From the NCBI GenBank assembly GCA_036924855.1, contig JBAGRP010000001.1, positions 5,208,001 to 5,272,000 on the forward strand: a stretch of DNA of 64,000 nucleotides, given 5' to 3'. The notes beneath the pieces were generated by a model. The model searched no databases and was not told the DNA's origin. It was given only the letters and a program-made list of their open reading frames with translations. Numbering within the stretch: the first letter of the stretch is position 1; every line of letters begins with the position of its first letter. This document shows positions 47,518 through 55,728 of the stretch, piece by piece. The DNA comes from Nitrobacteraceae bacterium AZCC 2146. GTDB taxonomy: Bacteria > Pseudomonadota > Alphaproteobacteria > Rhizobiales > Xanthobacteraceae. The position numbers and the translations under genes were made by a program.

Positions 47518-48236
47518 CCCCGAACCCGTTTTCGCTGTGGGTGTACCTGTCGCAGACACCGCTGCTGTGGCTGACGGTGACGCTGCTGGTCTATGCCATC
47601 GCCGACGCCGTCTCGCTGGCGACCGGCCGGCATCCGTTCGCCAATCCGGTGTTTCATTCGATGTGGATCATCGCGGTATTCCTGCTGCTCACTGGCACGT
47701 CCTACACGGCATATTTTGGCGGCGCACAGTTCGTGCACTTTTTGCTCGGCCCGGCGACGGTGGCGCTGGCGGTGCCGCTCTATGAGAATCGAAAGGTGGT
47801 GGCCGCGGCGATCCTGCCGATGCTGGCGGCATTGGTGGTCGGTTGCGCCACCGCGATCGTCTCGGTGGTCGTGCTGGCGCAGGCCTTTGGTCTGCCGCAC
47901 AACATCGTGCTGTCGCTGGCGCCGAAATCGGTCACCGCCGGCGTCGCCATGGGCATCAGCGAGTCGCTCGGCGCCGATGCATCGCTCACCGCGGTCGCCG
48001 TGGTGCTGACCGGGATCATGGGCGCCATCATCGTCACGCCGCTGATGAACCGGATGGGCATCACCGATTTTCGCGCCCGCGGTTTTGCCGTGGGTCTGGC
48101 GTCGCACGGCATCGGCACCGCCCGCGCATTTCAGGTCGATGCCGTCGCCGGCGTGTTCGCCGGCATCGCCATGAGCCTCAACGCGCTGGTGACATCGCTG
48201 CTGGTGCCGCTCGCCGTTACGCTGCTGGTGCGCTGA
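47514..48236 (+). CDS. LrgB/CidB-family membrane protein
   Basis: The 240-residue polytopic protein contains FLLGPATVALAVPLYENRKVV, SLAPKSVTAGVAMGISESLGA and FAVGLASHGIGTARAFQ, all diagnostic for LrgB. Its start overlaps the lrgA-like stop, so both are made together. In plants and some bacteria, fused or paired LrgA/LrgB acts as a glycolate/glycerate or pyruvate transporter, so a metabolic role is as likely as an autolysis role. Confidence 0.94.
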   Translation: MTPNPFSLWVYLSQTPLLWLTVTLLVYAIADAVSLATGRHPFANPVFHSMWIIAVFLLLTGTSYTAYFGGAQFVHFLLGPATVALAVPLYENRKVVAAAILPMLAALVVGCATAIVSVVVLAQAFGLPHNIVLSLAPKSVTAGVAMGISESLGADASLTAVAVVLTGIMGAIIVTPLMNRMGITDFRARGFAVGLASHGIGTARAFQVDAVAGVFAGIAMSLNALVTSLLVPLAVTLLVR

Positions 48237-48345
48237 TGATCACGAATCACATCGCAAAAACCAGCGCACTTGTGATGCAGCCACCATGGAGCCGCGCAAG
48301 GAAGGCCATTAAGGTTGCGCTGTCGCAACCGGGAACCGGCCATTC

Positions 48346-49125
48346 ATGATCACCGTGATGCAAGGCGCGCTGGGGCTGGCATCGGGTGTGCTCGTTGGCT
48401 TCTCGCTCGGGCTGGTCGGTGGCGGCGGTTCGATCCTCGCGGTGCCGCTGATGGTCTATCTCGTTGGCGTGCCCGATGCCCATGTGGCGATCGGCACCAG
48501 CGCCATCGCGGTGGCGGCGAATGCTGCGGTCAATCTCGGCAATCATGCGCGCGGCGGCCACGTGCACTGGTCCTGCGCGCTGGTGTTCGCAGCGGCCGGC
48601 ATAGCCGGCGCGCTCGGCGGCTCGATCCTCGGCAAGATGATGGACGGGCAAAACCTGCTGGCGCTGTTCGCGCTGCTGATGCTGATGATTGCGCTGTTGA
48701 TGCTGAAGACGCGATCGCGGGACGGTCTGCCCAAGGTCGAAATCAGCTGGAGCAACACGCCGGCGCTGCTGGCGCTGGGTCTCGTCACCGGCACGCTGTC
48801 CGGCTTCTTCGGCATCGGCGGCGGCTTTCTGATCGTGCCGGCGCTGATGCTGGCGACGGGGATGTCGATCATCAGTGCGATCTCGTCGTCGCTGGTCGCC
48901 GTCACCGCCTTCGGCCTCACCACCGCGACGAGCTATGCGTGGTCCGGCCTGATCTCGTGGAAGCTCGCCGCGGTTTTCGTCCTCGGCGGTCTGGTCGGCG
49001 GGCTGGCCGGCACCGGTTCCGCGCGGCAGCTGTCGCTGCGCCGCGGCGCGCTCAACATCGTGTTTGCGGCTATCATTATCATGGTGGCGCTCTATATGTT
49101 GGCCCGCAATATCTACATCACATGA
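48346..49125 (+). CDS. TauE/SafE-family anion exporter
   Basis: The 259-residue protein has two repeats of the TauE/SafE motif: GFSLGLVGGGGSILAVPLMVYLVG near residue 20 (short: LVGGGGSILAVPLM) and TGTLSGFFGIGGGFLIVPALM near residue 145. Eight membrane helices are expected. Members move sulfite, sulfoacetate or other sulfonates, and thiosulfate in other lineages. Nothing nearby identifies the substrate. It is followed 35 bp later by a DsbA-like gene. Confidence 0.92.
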   Translation: MITVMQGALGLASGVLVGFSLGLVGGGGSILAVPLMVYLVGVPDAHVAIGTSAIAVAANAAVNLGNHARGGHVHWSCALVFAAAGIAGALGGSILGKMMDGQNLLALFALLMLMIALLMLKTRSRDGLPKVEISWSNTPALLALGLVTGTLSGFFGIGGGFLIVPALMLATGMSIISAISSSLVAVTAFGLTTATSYAWSGLISWKLAAVFVLGGLVGGLAGTGSARQLSLRRGALNIVFAAIIIMVALYMLARNIYIT

Positions 49126-49160
49126 GCGTTGGCGCGCGAGGCGTCGTCGGGAGACCACCT

Positions 49161-49841
49161 ATGGGCGCCATCATCGATCCATCCCGGCCGTCGCCGCGTG
49201 CCACCACGCGCCGTGGCGCGCTCGCCCTGCTCGGCGGCGCGATGTTGTTGGGCGTCCATGGCACGGCCCGGGCGGCGCCCGGCAACAACAAGGACGAAGA
49301 CGTCCTCAGTGAAGCCGCGGTGTTGCGCGATCCGGATATCCCGGTCGCCGGCAATGCCAGGGGCGACATCACCATCGTCGAATATTTCGACTACCAGTGC
49401 CCGTATTGCCGCAAACTGGCGCCCGAACTGCACGCCGCGGTGAAAGACGACGGCAAGGTCCGGCTGGTGCTCAAGGACTGGCCGATCCTGGGGCCGGTGT
49501 CGGTCTATGCCTCGCGGCTGGCGATGGCGACCAAGTTTCAAGGCAAGTTCGTCGAGGCGCATGACGCGCTGATCGGCCTCGACGCCAAGCTGACCGAATC
49601 CGGCGCTCGCGAGCGTCTGGCCAAGGCCGGCATCGATGTCGATCGCGCCATCGCCGATCTGCAGACCAATCAGGACGCCATCGCCGCGACTTTGAAGCGC
49701 ACCGACGAGCAGGCCACCGCATTCGGTTTCAAGGGCACGCCGGCCTTCATCATTGGCAAATTCCGCGTGCCCGGCCCATTGACCAAAGAACAGTTCGGCC
49801 AGGCCATCGCCGACGCCCGCAAGGCGAACGCGAAGAAGTAA
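49161..49841 (+). CDS. DsbA-family thiol:disulfide protein, Tat-like signal
   Basis: ATG 49161 follows GGGAGA and gives 226 residues with a twin-arginine-like signal (TTRRGALALLGGAMLLG). The thioredoxin-fold active site is C80-P-Y-C83 (FDYQCPYCRKLAPEL), and the cis-proline block is GFKGTPAFIIGKFRVPG. Such proteins oxidise or isomerise disulfides in the periplasm. The YQCPYC context resembles the BdbD/DsbA27 group. A bidirectional terminator follows at 49890-49920. Confidence 0.92.
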   Translation: MGAIIDPSRPSPRATTRRGALALLGGAMLLGVHGTARAAPGNNKDEDVLSEAAVLRDPDIPVAGNARGDITIVEYFDYQCPYCRKLAPELHAAVKDDGKVRLVLKDWPILGPVSVYASRLAMATKFQGKFVEAHDALIGLDAKLTESGARERLAKAGIDVDRAIADLQTNQDAIAATLKRTDEQATAFGFKGTPAFIIGKFRVPGPLTKEQFGQAIADARKANAKK

Positions 49842-49889
49842 CGCTTGAAGAAACAACGCCTGGAGCGATCATCGATCTGCCCAAGCAAA

Positions 49890-49923
49890 AGCGCCCTCGT
49901 GATCATCTGACGAGGGCGCTTTG
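49890..49923. terminator. bidirectional intrinsic terminator
   Basis: AGCGCCCTCGT (49890-49900) pairs perfectly with ACGAGGGCGCT (49910-49920), an 11-bp stem with a 9-nt loop. It is followed by TT on the plus strand and by TTTT on the minus strand, so it can end both the DsbA-like gene and the convergent small gene. Confidence 0.85.
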
Positions 49924-49947
49924 TATCCGACGATCAGCCTGTCGCGC

Positions 49948-50154
49948 CTACTTCTGCGACAGCTTAGTCCAGTCCTGCTGGGTGCGCGTCTTCAGCGCCT
50001 GCCAGTCGGTGGCGGCGACATCCCAGTTCACGATGGTGCGGCGCTCCTGCGCGACCTGTCCGTTCGCTACCGTCGACGTCGACATCGAATCGTAGATGTA
50101 GACACCCGCCGTGAGCATCAGCGCGCCCAGGATCATTCCAACAAACATCCGCAT
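49948..50154 (-). CDS. small exported or membrane-anchored protein
   Basis: I choose ATG 50154, giving 68 residues that begin MRMFVGMILGALMLTAGVYIYDS, a signal anchor. The remainder (VANGQVAQERRTIVNWDVAATDWQALKTRTQQDWTKLSQK, short: TIVNWDVAATDWQALK) is amphipathic and polar, suited to a periplasmic position. A longer start at 50181 is possible. I recognise no family. The terminator at its 3' end supports a real gene. Confidence 0.65.
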   Translation of the reverse strand: MRMFVGMILGALMLTAGVYIYDSMSTSTVANGQVAQERRTIVNWDVAATDWQALKTRTQQDWTKLSQK

Positions 50155-50238
50155 GGCAAATTCTCCAATGAGCGCGAACAACGCGGGATGCCGGGGAATG
50201 GTTCCGTTTTCAGGAACGCGTCTTTGTCGCAGGGCGCA

Positions 50239-50652
50239 TCAAGCTGATGCTATCGGCGGCCATGGCCGATCCGGCCGATAGAACAGTGCGAGCTTCAGGC
50301 TTTCCGCGATGCGTTCGGCCTTGTTGAGGAACACGTCACCCATGGCGTCGTCATAAAGCTCGCGGCAGGTGGCGTCGAACAATTGCAGCCAGCGGCCGAA
50401 CAGCTCCGGCGTCATGCCGGCAATCGCAAAGTGTTTGGCGACGGGGTTGCCCTTGTAGCGGCCTGACGTCAGCATCACCGACGACCAGAATGCGTACATC
50501 TTTTCCAGATGCGGCTGCCAGTCGCCGGTAATCGCAGCGGCGAAGATCGGTCCCAACTCGGAATCGCGGCGCACCTTTGCATAGAACGCATCGACCAGCT
50601 GGCGAATGCCGTCTTCGGTGACATGGCCGAATTTCTCAGCGGGAACGATCAT
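50239..50652 (-). CDS. group III truncated haemoglobin
   Basis: The 137-residue protein shows the trHb3 pattern: VDAFYAKVRRDSELGPIFAAAI, HLEKMYAFWSSVMLTSGRYKG, and the proximal histidine H74 in PVAKHFAI, followed by LFGRWLQLFDATC. Single-domain globins of this group bind oxygen and nitric oxide and are associated with NO or redox stress. Its start overlaps the stop of the small membrane-protein gene upstream (ATGA). Both are divergent from nsrR, with an NsrR-type site between, so NO detoxification is the likely role. Confidence 0.93.
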   Translation of the reverse strand: MIVPAEKFGHVTEDGIRQLVDAFYAKVRRDSELGPIFAAAITGDWQPHLEKMYAFWSSVMLTSGRYKGNPVAKHFAIAGMTPELFGRWLQLFDATCRELYDDAMGDVFLNKAERIAESLKLALFYRPDRPWPPIASA

Positions 50653-50834
50653 GATGCGTATGCCACCACGATCACGCCGAGCACGGTCCAGACCAGCGAA
50701 TTGACCAGCATGCGGACCAGGTTGCTGTACTCGTCGACGCCGCGCTTGTTCAGTCCGAGCGCGTTGCAGGCCAGCGTGCCGGGCAGCAGGAACGGCCAGG
50801 CAATGGTGTCGCTGAGCGAAAGGGTCTTGTTCAT
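50649..50834 (-). CDS. small membrane protein in NsrR/haemoglobin operon
   Basis: ATG 50834 gives 61 residues: MNKTLSLSDTIAWPFLLPG, a loop with CNALGLNKRGVDEYSNLV, and one clear C-terminal membrane helix (MLVNSLVWTVLGVIVVAYA). It is the first gene after the NsrR-type operator and overlaps the trHb gene by 4 bp, so it is co-regulated with it. I recognise no characterised family. Confidence 0.75.
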   Translation of the reverse strand: MNKTLSLSDTIAWPFLLPGTLACNALGLNKRGVDEYSNLVRMLVNSLVWTVLGVIVVAYAS

Positions 50835-50884
50835 CGGAATGTTCCTCTCAAGCACCACCATCATATAGATCCGTGCTTGCCTTA

Positions 50885-50907
50885 AAGCAATATTTAAAAT
50901 ACATCTT
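50885..50907. promoter_or_regulatory. NsrR-type operator (11-1-11)
   Basis: AAGCAATATTT and AAATACATCTT flank a central A. The second half is a perfect half-site, and its reverse complement AAGATGTATTT agrees with the first half at 8 of 11 positions. The site lies between the divergent nsrR (31 bp before its start) and the membrane-protein/trHb operon. Confidence 0.8.
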
Positions 50908-50937
50908 TATGTGTCACATCGAAGTGAGGGACATGTC

Positions 50938-51390
50938 ATGCGCCTGACCGTTTATTCCGACTATGCGCTGCGCATGCTGATGTATCTTGCGCTGAAGAAG
51001 GACGGGCTGGCGACGATCGCGGAGATTGCCGAAAGCTATGACATTTCCGCGAACCATCTGATGAAGGTGGCGCACCAGCTCGGCGTCGGCGGCTATGTGG
51101 AAACCGTGCGCGGCAGGGGCGGCGGGTTGCGTCTGGCGAAGCCGGTCGAAGCGATCGGGCTGGCCGAGGTGGTGCGCTACACCGAGCCGGACATGGCGAT
51201 CGTGTCGTGTTTCAAGCCGATTGATGCGCCGTGCGCGATCCGGCCGAGCTGTGTGCTGCGGCGTGCGCTGGAGAAGGCCCGCGAGGCCTTCATGGCCGTG
51301 CTGGAAGAATACACACTGGGTGATCTGGTGCAGCCGCGGACGCGGCTCGCCGGTCTGCTCGGCATTCCGCAGACGGCCGCGTCGCGCTAG
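50938..51390 (+). CDS. nsrR: Rrf2-family nitric-oxide-sensing repressor NsrR
   Basis: ATG 50938 gives 150 residues opening MRLTVYSDYALRMLMYLALK, the NsrR start. The winged helix-turn-helix contains AEIAESYDISANHLMKVAHQLG and the wing VRGRGGGLRLAKP. Three cluster cysteines are present: C91, C99 and C105 (VSCFKPIDAPCAIRPSC), close to E. coli C91/C96/C102. It should repress in the absence of NO and release DNA when NO attacks its iron-sulfur cluster. It is divergent from the trHb operon and convergent with the LysR gene, the two stops sharing CTAG. Confidence 0.92.
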   Translation: MRLTVYSDYALRMLMYLALKKDGLATIAEIAESYDISANHLMKVAHQLGVGGYVETVRGRGGGLRLAKPVEAIGLAEVVRYTEPDMAIVSCFKPIDAPCAIRPSCVLRRALEKAREAFMAVLEEYTLGDLVQPRTRLAGLLGIPQTAASR

Positions 51391-52277
51391 GTCTTTTCGC
51401 CGAATGCCCGCACCAGCCAGTCGATGAACACGCGTACCCGCGGCGACAGTTGCCGGTTGCGCGGATACAGCAGCGACACCGGCACCGGCGGCGGCGGGAA
51501 CGCGTCGAGTACCTGCACCAGCGTGCCATCAGCGACGTCGGCTTCGGCGTGGAAGCGCGGCACCTGGACGAGACCGAGCCCCAGCCGCGCAGTGGCGAGA
51601 TAGCTCTCCGGCCCGGTCACCGACATGATCACCGGCAGCGGCACGCTGCGCAGCTTCTCGTCGATCAGAAATTCCATCGGCCGCAGCCGGCCGGTAGTGA
51701 GCGAGCGCAGCCCGACCATGCGGTGGCCGTCGAGCGCATCGGGATTTTTGGGCGTGCCGTAGCGTTCGAGATAGTTCGGCGCGGCGACATTCAGGCGCTC
51801 CAGTATGGTCACGCGCCTGGCGATCAGGTCGCTGTCCGGCAATTGCCCGAACCGCAGCGCGCAATCGACGCCTTCGCGGACCAGGTCGACCCAGCGGTCG
51901 CTCTCGCTCATGTTGATTTCGATGTCGGGATACTCCGAAAAGAATTCCGGCAGGCCCGGCAGCAGAAAGTGCCGCGCCAGCGTGCCCTGCACCTCGATGC
52001 GCAGCAGCCCTTTCGGTTTGGCGCCGCCGAACGCGCCTTCGGCATCTTCGAGATCGGCAATCAAGGACAGGCAGCGCTTGTGAAACGCTTCGCCATCCAG
52101 CGTCGGGGCGACATGCCGGGTGGTTCGCTCCAGCAGCCGTACCCCGAGCCGGGCCTCGATCTGCTTCACCGCGTCGGTGACGGTGGAGCGCGGCAGGCCG
52201 AGATCGTCGGCCGCCAGCGTAAAGCTGCGCCGCTCCACCACCCGGGTGAACACCCGCATCGTCTCGAATCGGTCCAT
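51387..52277 (-). CDS. LysR-family transcriptional regulator
   Basis: The 296-residue regulator starts MDRFETMRVFTRVVERRSFTLAADDLGLPRSTVTDAVKQIE (short: MRVFTRVVERRSF, LGLPRSTVTDAV), the winged helix-turn-helix, with RLGVRLLERTTRHVAPTLDGE next. The ligand domain has LVREGVDCALRFGQLPDSDLIARR. It is divergent from the SDR gene at 52399 with 121 bp between, so that gene and the next SDR are the likely targets. Overlapping stop codons with nsrR occur at 51387-51390. Confidence 0.95.
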   Translation of the reverse strand: MDRFETMRVFTRVVERRSFTLAADDLGLPRSTVTDAVKQIEARLGVRLLERTTRHVAPTLDGEAFHKRCLSLIADLEDAEGAFGGAKPKGLLRIEVQGTLARHFLLPGLPEFFSEYPDIEINMSESDRWVDLVREGVDCALRFGQLPDSDLIARRVTILERLNVAAPNYLERYGTPKNPDALDGHRMVGLRSLTTGRLRPMEFLIDEKLRSVPLPVIMSVTGPESYLATARLGLGLVQVPRFHAEADVADGTLVQVLDAFPPPPVPVSLLYPRNRQLSPRVRVFIDWLVRAFGEKT

Positions 52278-52398
52278 TGGAATTGTTCGCTATTGCCGGA
52301 TTGTGATGCGGGATAATGCAGGATTATCCGGAAAATGGAAGGGCCTAGATTTCTCCCATCAGAGCGGGGCTGCCGCTCGCAACCTGAGGAGAACGAAA

Positions 52399-53139
52399 AT
52401 GACCAATCAATCCAGCAAGGTAGCCATTGTCACCGGCGCTTCCCGCGGCATTGGCGCTGCCGTCGCCGAACGGCTTGGTCGCGACGGTTTCACGGTCATC
52501 GTCAACTATTCCGGCAACGCAGCGCCTGCCGAGGCGCTGGCCCGCAAGATCGAGGCCGCTGGCGGCCGGGCGCTGTCGGCGAAGGCCGATGTCAGCGATG
52601 TCCAGGCGGTGCGCGGCATGTTCGACGCTGCGGAAGCTGCCTTCGGCGGCGTCGACGTGCTGGTCAACAATGCCGGCATCATGAAGCTTTCGAAGATCGC
52701 CGACGCCGACGATGCCTCGTTCGATCAGCAGATCGCCGTCAACCTGAAGGGCACCTTCAACACCCTGCGCGAAGCCGCCAAGCGACTGCGCGCCGGCGGG
52801 CGGATCGTGAACTTTTCCACCAGCGTCGTCGGCACCAAGCTGGAAACCTACGGCATCTATGTGGCGACAAAGGCGGCGGTGGAAGCGCTGACCCCGATCC
52901 TGGCCAAGGAATTGCGCGGCCGCTCCATCAGCGTCAACGCCGTCGCACCGGGCCCGACCGCGACCGATCTGTTCACCACCGGCAAGTCACCGGAGTTGAT
53001 GGAGCGTTTTGCGAAGATGGCGCCGCTGGAACGACTCGGCCAGCCCGAGGACATCGCCTCCGCGGTGGCCTTCCTCGTCGGCCCCGACGGCGGCTGGATC
53101 AACGGCCAGGTGCTGCGCGCCAATGGCGGTCTCGTCTGA
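52399..53139 (+). CDS. SDR-family NAD(P)H oxidoreductase
   Basis: ATG 52399 follows GAGGAG and gives 246 residues. The cofactor motif is TGASRGIGAA, the NNAG block is LVNNAGI, the catalytic serine sits in NFSTSVVG and the catalytic pair is Y-x-x-x-K in YGIYVATKAAVEALT. The C-terminal GGWINGQVLRANGGLV is standard. It reduces or oxidises an unknown carbonyl or alcohol. It is divergent from a LysR regulator and 51 bp upstream of another SDR, forming a likely LysR-controlled pair. Confidence 0.94.
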   Translation: MTNQSSKVAIVTGASRGIGAAVAERLGRDGFTVIVNYSGNAAPAEALARKIEAAGGRALSAKADVSDVQAVRGMFDAAEAAFGGVDVLVNNAGIMKLSKIADADDASFDQQIAVNLKGTFNTLREAAKRLRAGGRIVNFSTSVVGTKLETYGIYVATKAAVEALTPILAKELRGRSISVNAVAPGPTATDLFTTGKSPELMERFAKMAPLERLGQPEDIASAVAFLVGPDGGWINGQVLRANGGLV

Positions 53140-53190
53140 GTCGCCAGCATCAAGCAATCCAATTCAACTCACACTTCAAGGATACGTGTC

Positions 53191-54090
53191 ATGAAACAGG
53201 TTATCGTCATCACCGGTGCATCCAGCGGCTTCGGCGCGCTGGCCGCCCGCGCGCTCGCGCATGCCGGCCACACCGTTTACGCCAGCATGCGTGAGACCAC
53301 CGGCCGCAACGCGCCGGCCGTCGCCGAGGTCGCGAAATACGCCGCCGACAACAAGGTCGATTTGCGCAGCGTCGAACTCGACGTCGCTTCGGATGCCTCT
53401 GCGGAAGCGGGCATCGCAAAAATCATCGCCGACAACGGCCGCCTCGACGTCGTGATCCACAATGCCGGCCACATGTCGTTCGGCCCGGCAGAATCCTTCA
53501 CGCCGGAACAGTTCGCACAGCTTTACGACATCAACGTGCTCAGCACCCAGCGCGTCAACCGCGCGGCGTTGCCGCAGCTGCGCAAGCAGGGCAAGGGCCT
53601 GGTGGTCTGGGTGTCGTCGTCGAGCGCCCGCGGCGGCACGCCGCCTTATCTGTCACCGTATTTCGCCGCCAAGGCCGCGATGGATTCGCTCGCGGTGAGC
53701 TACGCCGGCGAACTCGCGCGCTGGGGCATCGAGACCTCGATCATCGTGCCCGGTGCCTTCACTAAGGGCACCAATCACTTCGCGCATTCCGGTAAACCCG
53801 CCGACACCGCGCGCGCCGCCGAATACGACAACGGCCCTTATGCCGGATTGCCGGACATGGCGCTGAAGGGCCTGGCCTCGCTGGAGCCCGCCGACGCCGA
53901 TGCGTCCACCGTTGCGGACGCGATCGTGAAAGTGGTCGATACGCCGTTCGGCAAGCGCCCGTTCCGCGTCCACATGGATCCCTCGCAGGACGGCGCCGAA
54001 ATCGTCAATGGCGTTGCCGACCGCGTTCGCGCCGAGATGTTCCGCCGCATCGGCATCGAGGACCTGCTGTCGCCGCGGGTGAATGGCTGA
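53191..54090 (+). CDS. SDR-family oxidoreductase
   Basis: The 299-residue protein has TGASSGFGALAARALAHAGH for cofactor binding, IHNAGHM as a variant NNAG block, the serine in WVSSSSARGG and the catalytic Y-x-x-x-K in SPYFAAKAAMDSLAVSYA. It is longer than the classical SDR of the previous gene and has a distinct C-terminal part (KRPFRVHMDPSQDGAEIV). AAGGATACGTGTC precedes the ATG. A strong terminator follows at 54110-54150, closing the two-gene unit. Confidence 0.93.
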   Translation: MKQVIVITGASSGFGALAARALAHAGHTVYASMRETTGRNAPAVAEVAKYAADNKVDLRSVELDVASDASAEAGIAKIIADNGRLDVVIHNAGHMSFGPAESFTPEQFAQLYDINVLSTQRVNRAALPQLRKQGKGLVVWVSSSSARGGTPPYLSPYFAAKAAMDSLAVSYAGELARWGIETSIIVPGAFTKGTNHFAHSGKPADTARAAEYDNGPYAGLPDMALKGLASLEPADADASTVADAIVKVVDTPFGKRPFRVHMDPSQDGAEIVNGVADRVRAEMFRRIGIEDLLSPRVNG

Positions 54091-54109
54091 ACCACAACAG
54101 GGTTGCGAG

Positions 54110-54150
54110 ACAACGGGAGTTGGTGCGTCGGGCGCCAACTCCTGTTGTTT
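54110..54150 (+). terminator. intrinsic terminator after the SDR pair
   Basis: ACAACGGGAGTTGG (54110-54123) pairs with CCAACTCCTGTTGT (54135-54148) around an 11-nt loop, with one G-U pair in 14. A short T-run follows (TGTTGTTTG). Confidence 0.75.
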
Positions 54151-54322
54151 GCAAGCGGCTGCGTCATTGATCGTCGTTTAGTCTTGAGGCACGAACGCGA
54201 AGAACTCGTCCTTCTGGAATGCGAAGCAATTGCAAGTGGCGTCGTCGCGCTTGCATCGCTGCGGCGGGCATATTAGAGCACACAGCCGCGCGTGGCCCCG
54301 CGACATCCAACGAGAATTTCAG

Positions 54323-55210
54323 ATGAGAAGCGTTCGCAGTCTGGCGCAAGGCAGCATTGTCGTTGGCGTGGCCGTCCTCGGCCTGAAATACGTCGCTTAC
54401 TATTTGACGGGCAGCGTCGCGCTGCTGTCCGACGCCATCGAGAGCGTCGTCAACGTGCTGACGGCCATCGTGGCGCTGCTGGCGATCAGACTGAGCGCCA
54501 AGCCGGCCGACGAAGAGCATCCTTACGGGCATCAAAAGGCGGAATATTTTTCCGCGGTGGTGGAAGGCGTGCTGATCGTGCTGGCCGCGGTCCTGATTCT
54601 GCGTGAGGCGTGGTTCAGCTATCTCGCGCCGCGCGTACTGGATGCGCCATGGCTCGGGTTGGCCGTCAACGCGCTTGCGACGGCGCTCAACGCCGTCTGG
54701 GCATGGGTGCTGATCAATTGGGGGCGGCGGCTGCGATCGCCGGCTTTGGCGGCGGATGGCCGGCACCTGTTCACCGACGTGGTGTCCTCGATCGGTGTGC
54801 TCGGCGGCGTCGGTGTCGCCGCGCTGTCGGGCATCGCGATCCTCGATCCGATTCTCGCGGCTTTGGTGGCGCTGAACATTCTGTGGGCGGGCTGGGGCCT
54901 GATGAAGGAATCGCTGAGCGGCCTGATGGACGAGGCGATACCGCCGGCGACGCTGGCGAGTATCAAGAAGATCATCGCGACGCAGTCGCACGGCGCCATC
55001 GAGGCGCATGATCTGCGCACCAGGCGCGCCGGCAGCATGACCTTTATCGATTTCCATCTCGTGGTAGCAGGAACGACCACGGTGAGCGCCGCGCATAAAA
55101 TTTGCGACAATCTCGAAGGCGCCATTCGCAAGGAAATCGGCGAAGCGCTGATCACCATCCATGTCGAGCCCGACGACAAGGCCAAGCATTCCGGGATCGT
55201 GGTTCTCTAG
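54323..55210 (+). CDS. cation diffusion facilitator (CDF) family transporter
   Basis: ATG 54323 gives 295 residues and puts the first helix at the N-terminus (VVGVAVLGLKYVAYYLTGSVALLSDAIESVV, short: YLTGSVALLSDAIESVVN). The metal-site aspartates lie in LLSDAIES and HLFTDVVSSIG, HPYGHQKAEYFSAVVEG is the second signature, and the cytoplasmic ferredoxin-like domain begins near ATLASIKKIIAT. CDF proteins export zinc, iron, cobalt or manganese by proton antiport. The metal is not identified; the copper genes downstream are suggestive context only. Confidence 0.93.
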   Translation: MRSVRSLAQGSIVVGVAVLGLKYVAYYLTGSVALLSDAIESVVNVLTAIVALLAIRLSAKPADEEHPYGHQKAEYFSAVVEGVLIVLAAVLILREAWFSYLAPRVLDAPWLGLAVNALATALNAVWAWVLINWGRRLRSPALAADGRHLFTDVVSSIGVLGGVGVAALSGIAILDPILAALVALNILWAGWGLMKESLSGLMDEAIPPATLASIKKIIATQSHGAIEAHDLRTRRAGSMTFIDFHLVVAGTTTVSAAHKICDNLEGAIRKEIGEALITIHVEPDDKAKHSGIVVL

Positions 55211-55287
55211 ATTTTCCGCGCCGCCGCATCACGAACGGCTTTGACAGGTTCCGCCGCCGTGTTAATCGGGAGGCGAGGAACGATCCT

Positions 55288-55668
55288 TTGAAACATTTGT
55301 CGCGCAAACGCTGGTTTGGAGCTGTGGCATCACTCGCCGCGGCCTACGCGCTTGTGCTCAATGTCGTGTTCTCCAGCATGCTGCTGGCGTCGGTGTCACC
55401 GGCGGCCGCTGCCGCTGGCTTCGAGATCTGCGCCAACAACCCGGACCTCGCCGCCCATGGCGATGCCGGTAAGACTACCGGCAAGATAGCGGTGCACTGC
55501 CCGATCTGCGTCGGCAATCACGCCCCCGGCGCGCCGCCGTCGCATGAGCCGCATTTTGCGTCGCGTTTCGCCGTCGCGATTGCACCCGTCCTGGCGCCTG
55601 ACGTCGTTTCCATCGCGCGTCCTGCCCATGCCGACCACCAGGCCCGCGCGCCACCGCGCCTGAGCTGA
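55288..55668 (+). CDS. DUF2946-like exported protein, copper-locus
   Basis: No ATG fits. I place the start at TTG 55288, nine bases after GGGAGGCGAGGA, giving 126 residues with a signal anchor (VASLAAAYALVLNVVFSSMLLASVSPAAAAA). The mature part has FEICANN and an HCPICVG motif next to histidine-rich PPSHEPH, fitting the DUF2946 family often found beside TonB receptors and copper proteins. It probably binds or moves copper in the periplasm, which is inference. It precedes the TonB receptor by 60 bp. Confidence 0.7.
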   Translation: MKHLSRKRWFGAVASLAAAYALVLNVVFSSMLLASVSPAAAAAGFEICANNPDLAAHGDAGKTTGKIAVHCPICVGNHAPGAPPSHEPHFASRFAVAIAPVLAPDVVSIARPAHADHQARAPPRLS

Positions 55669-55728
55669 CGACCCCGCGCGACCTGTCGCGCTCACAGTCC
55701 TCGTCTCTCAGTCTGGTGGAGTCCACCC

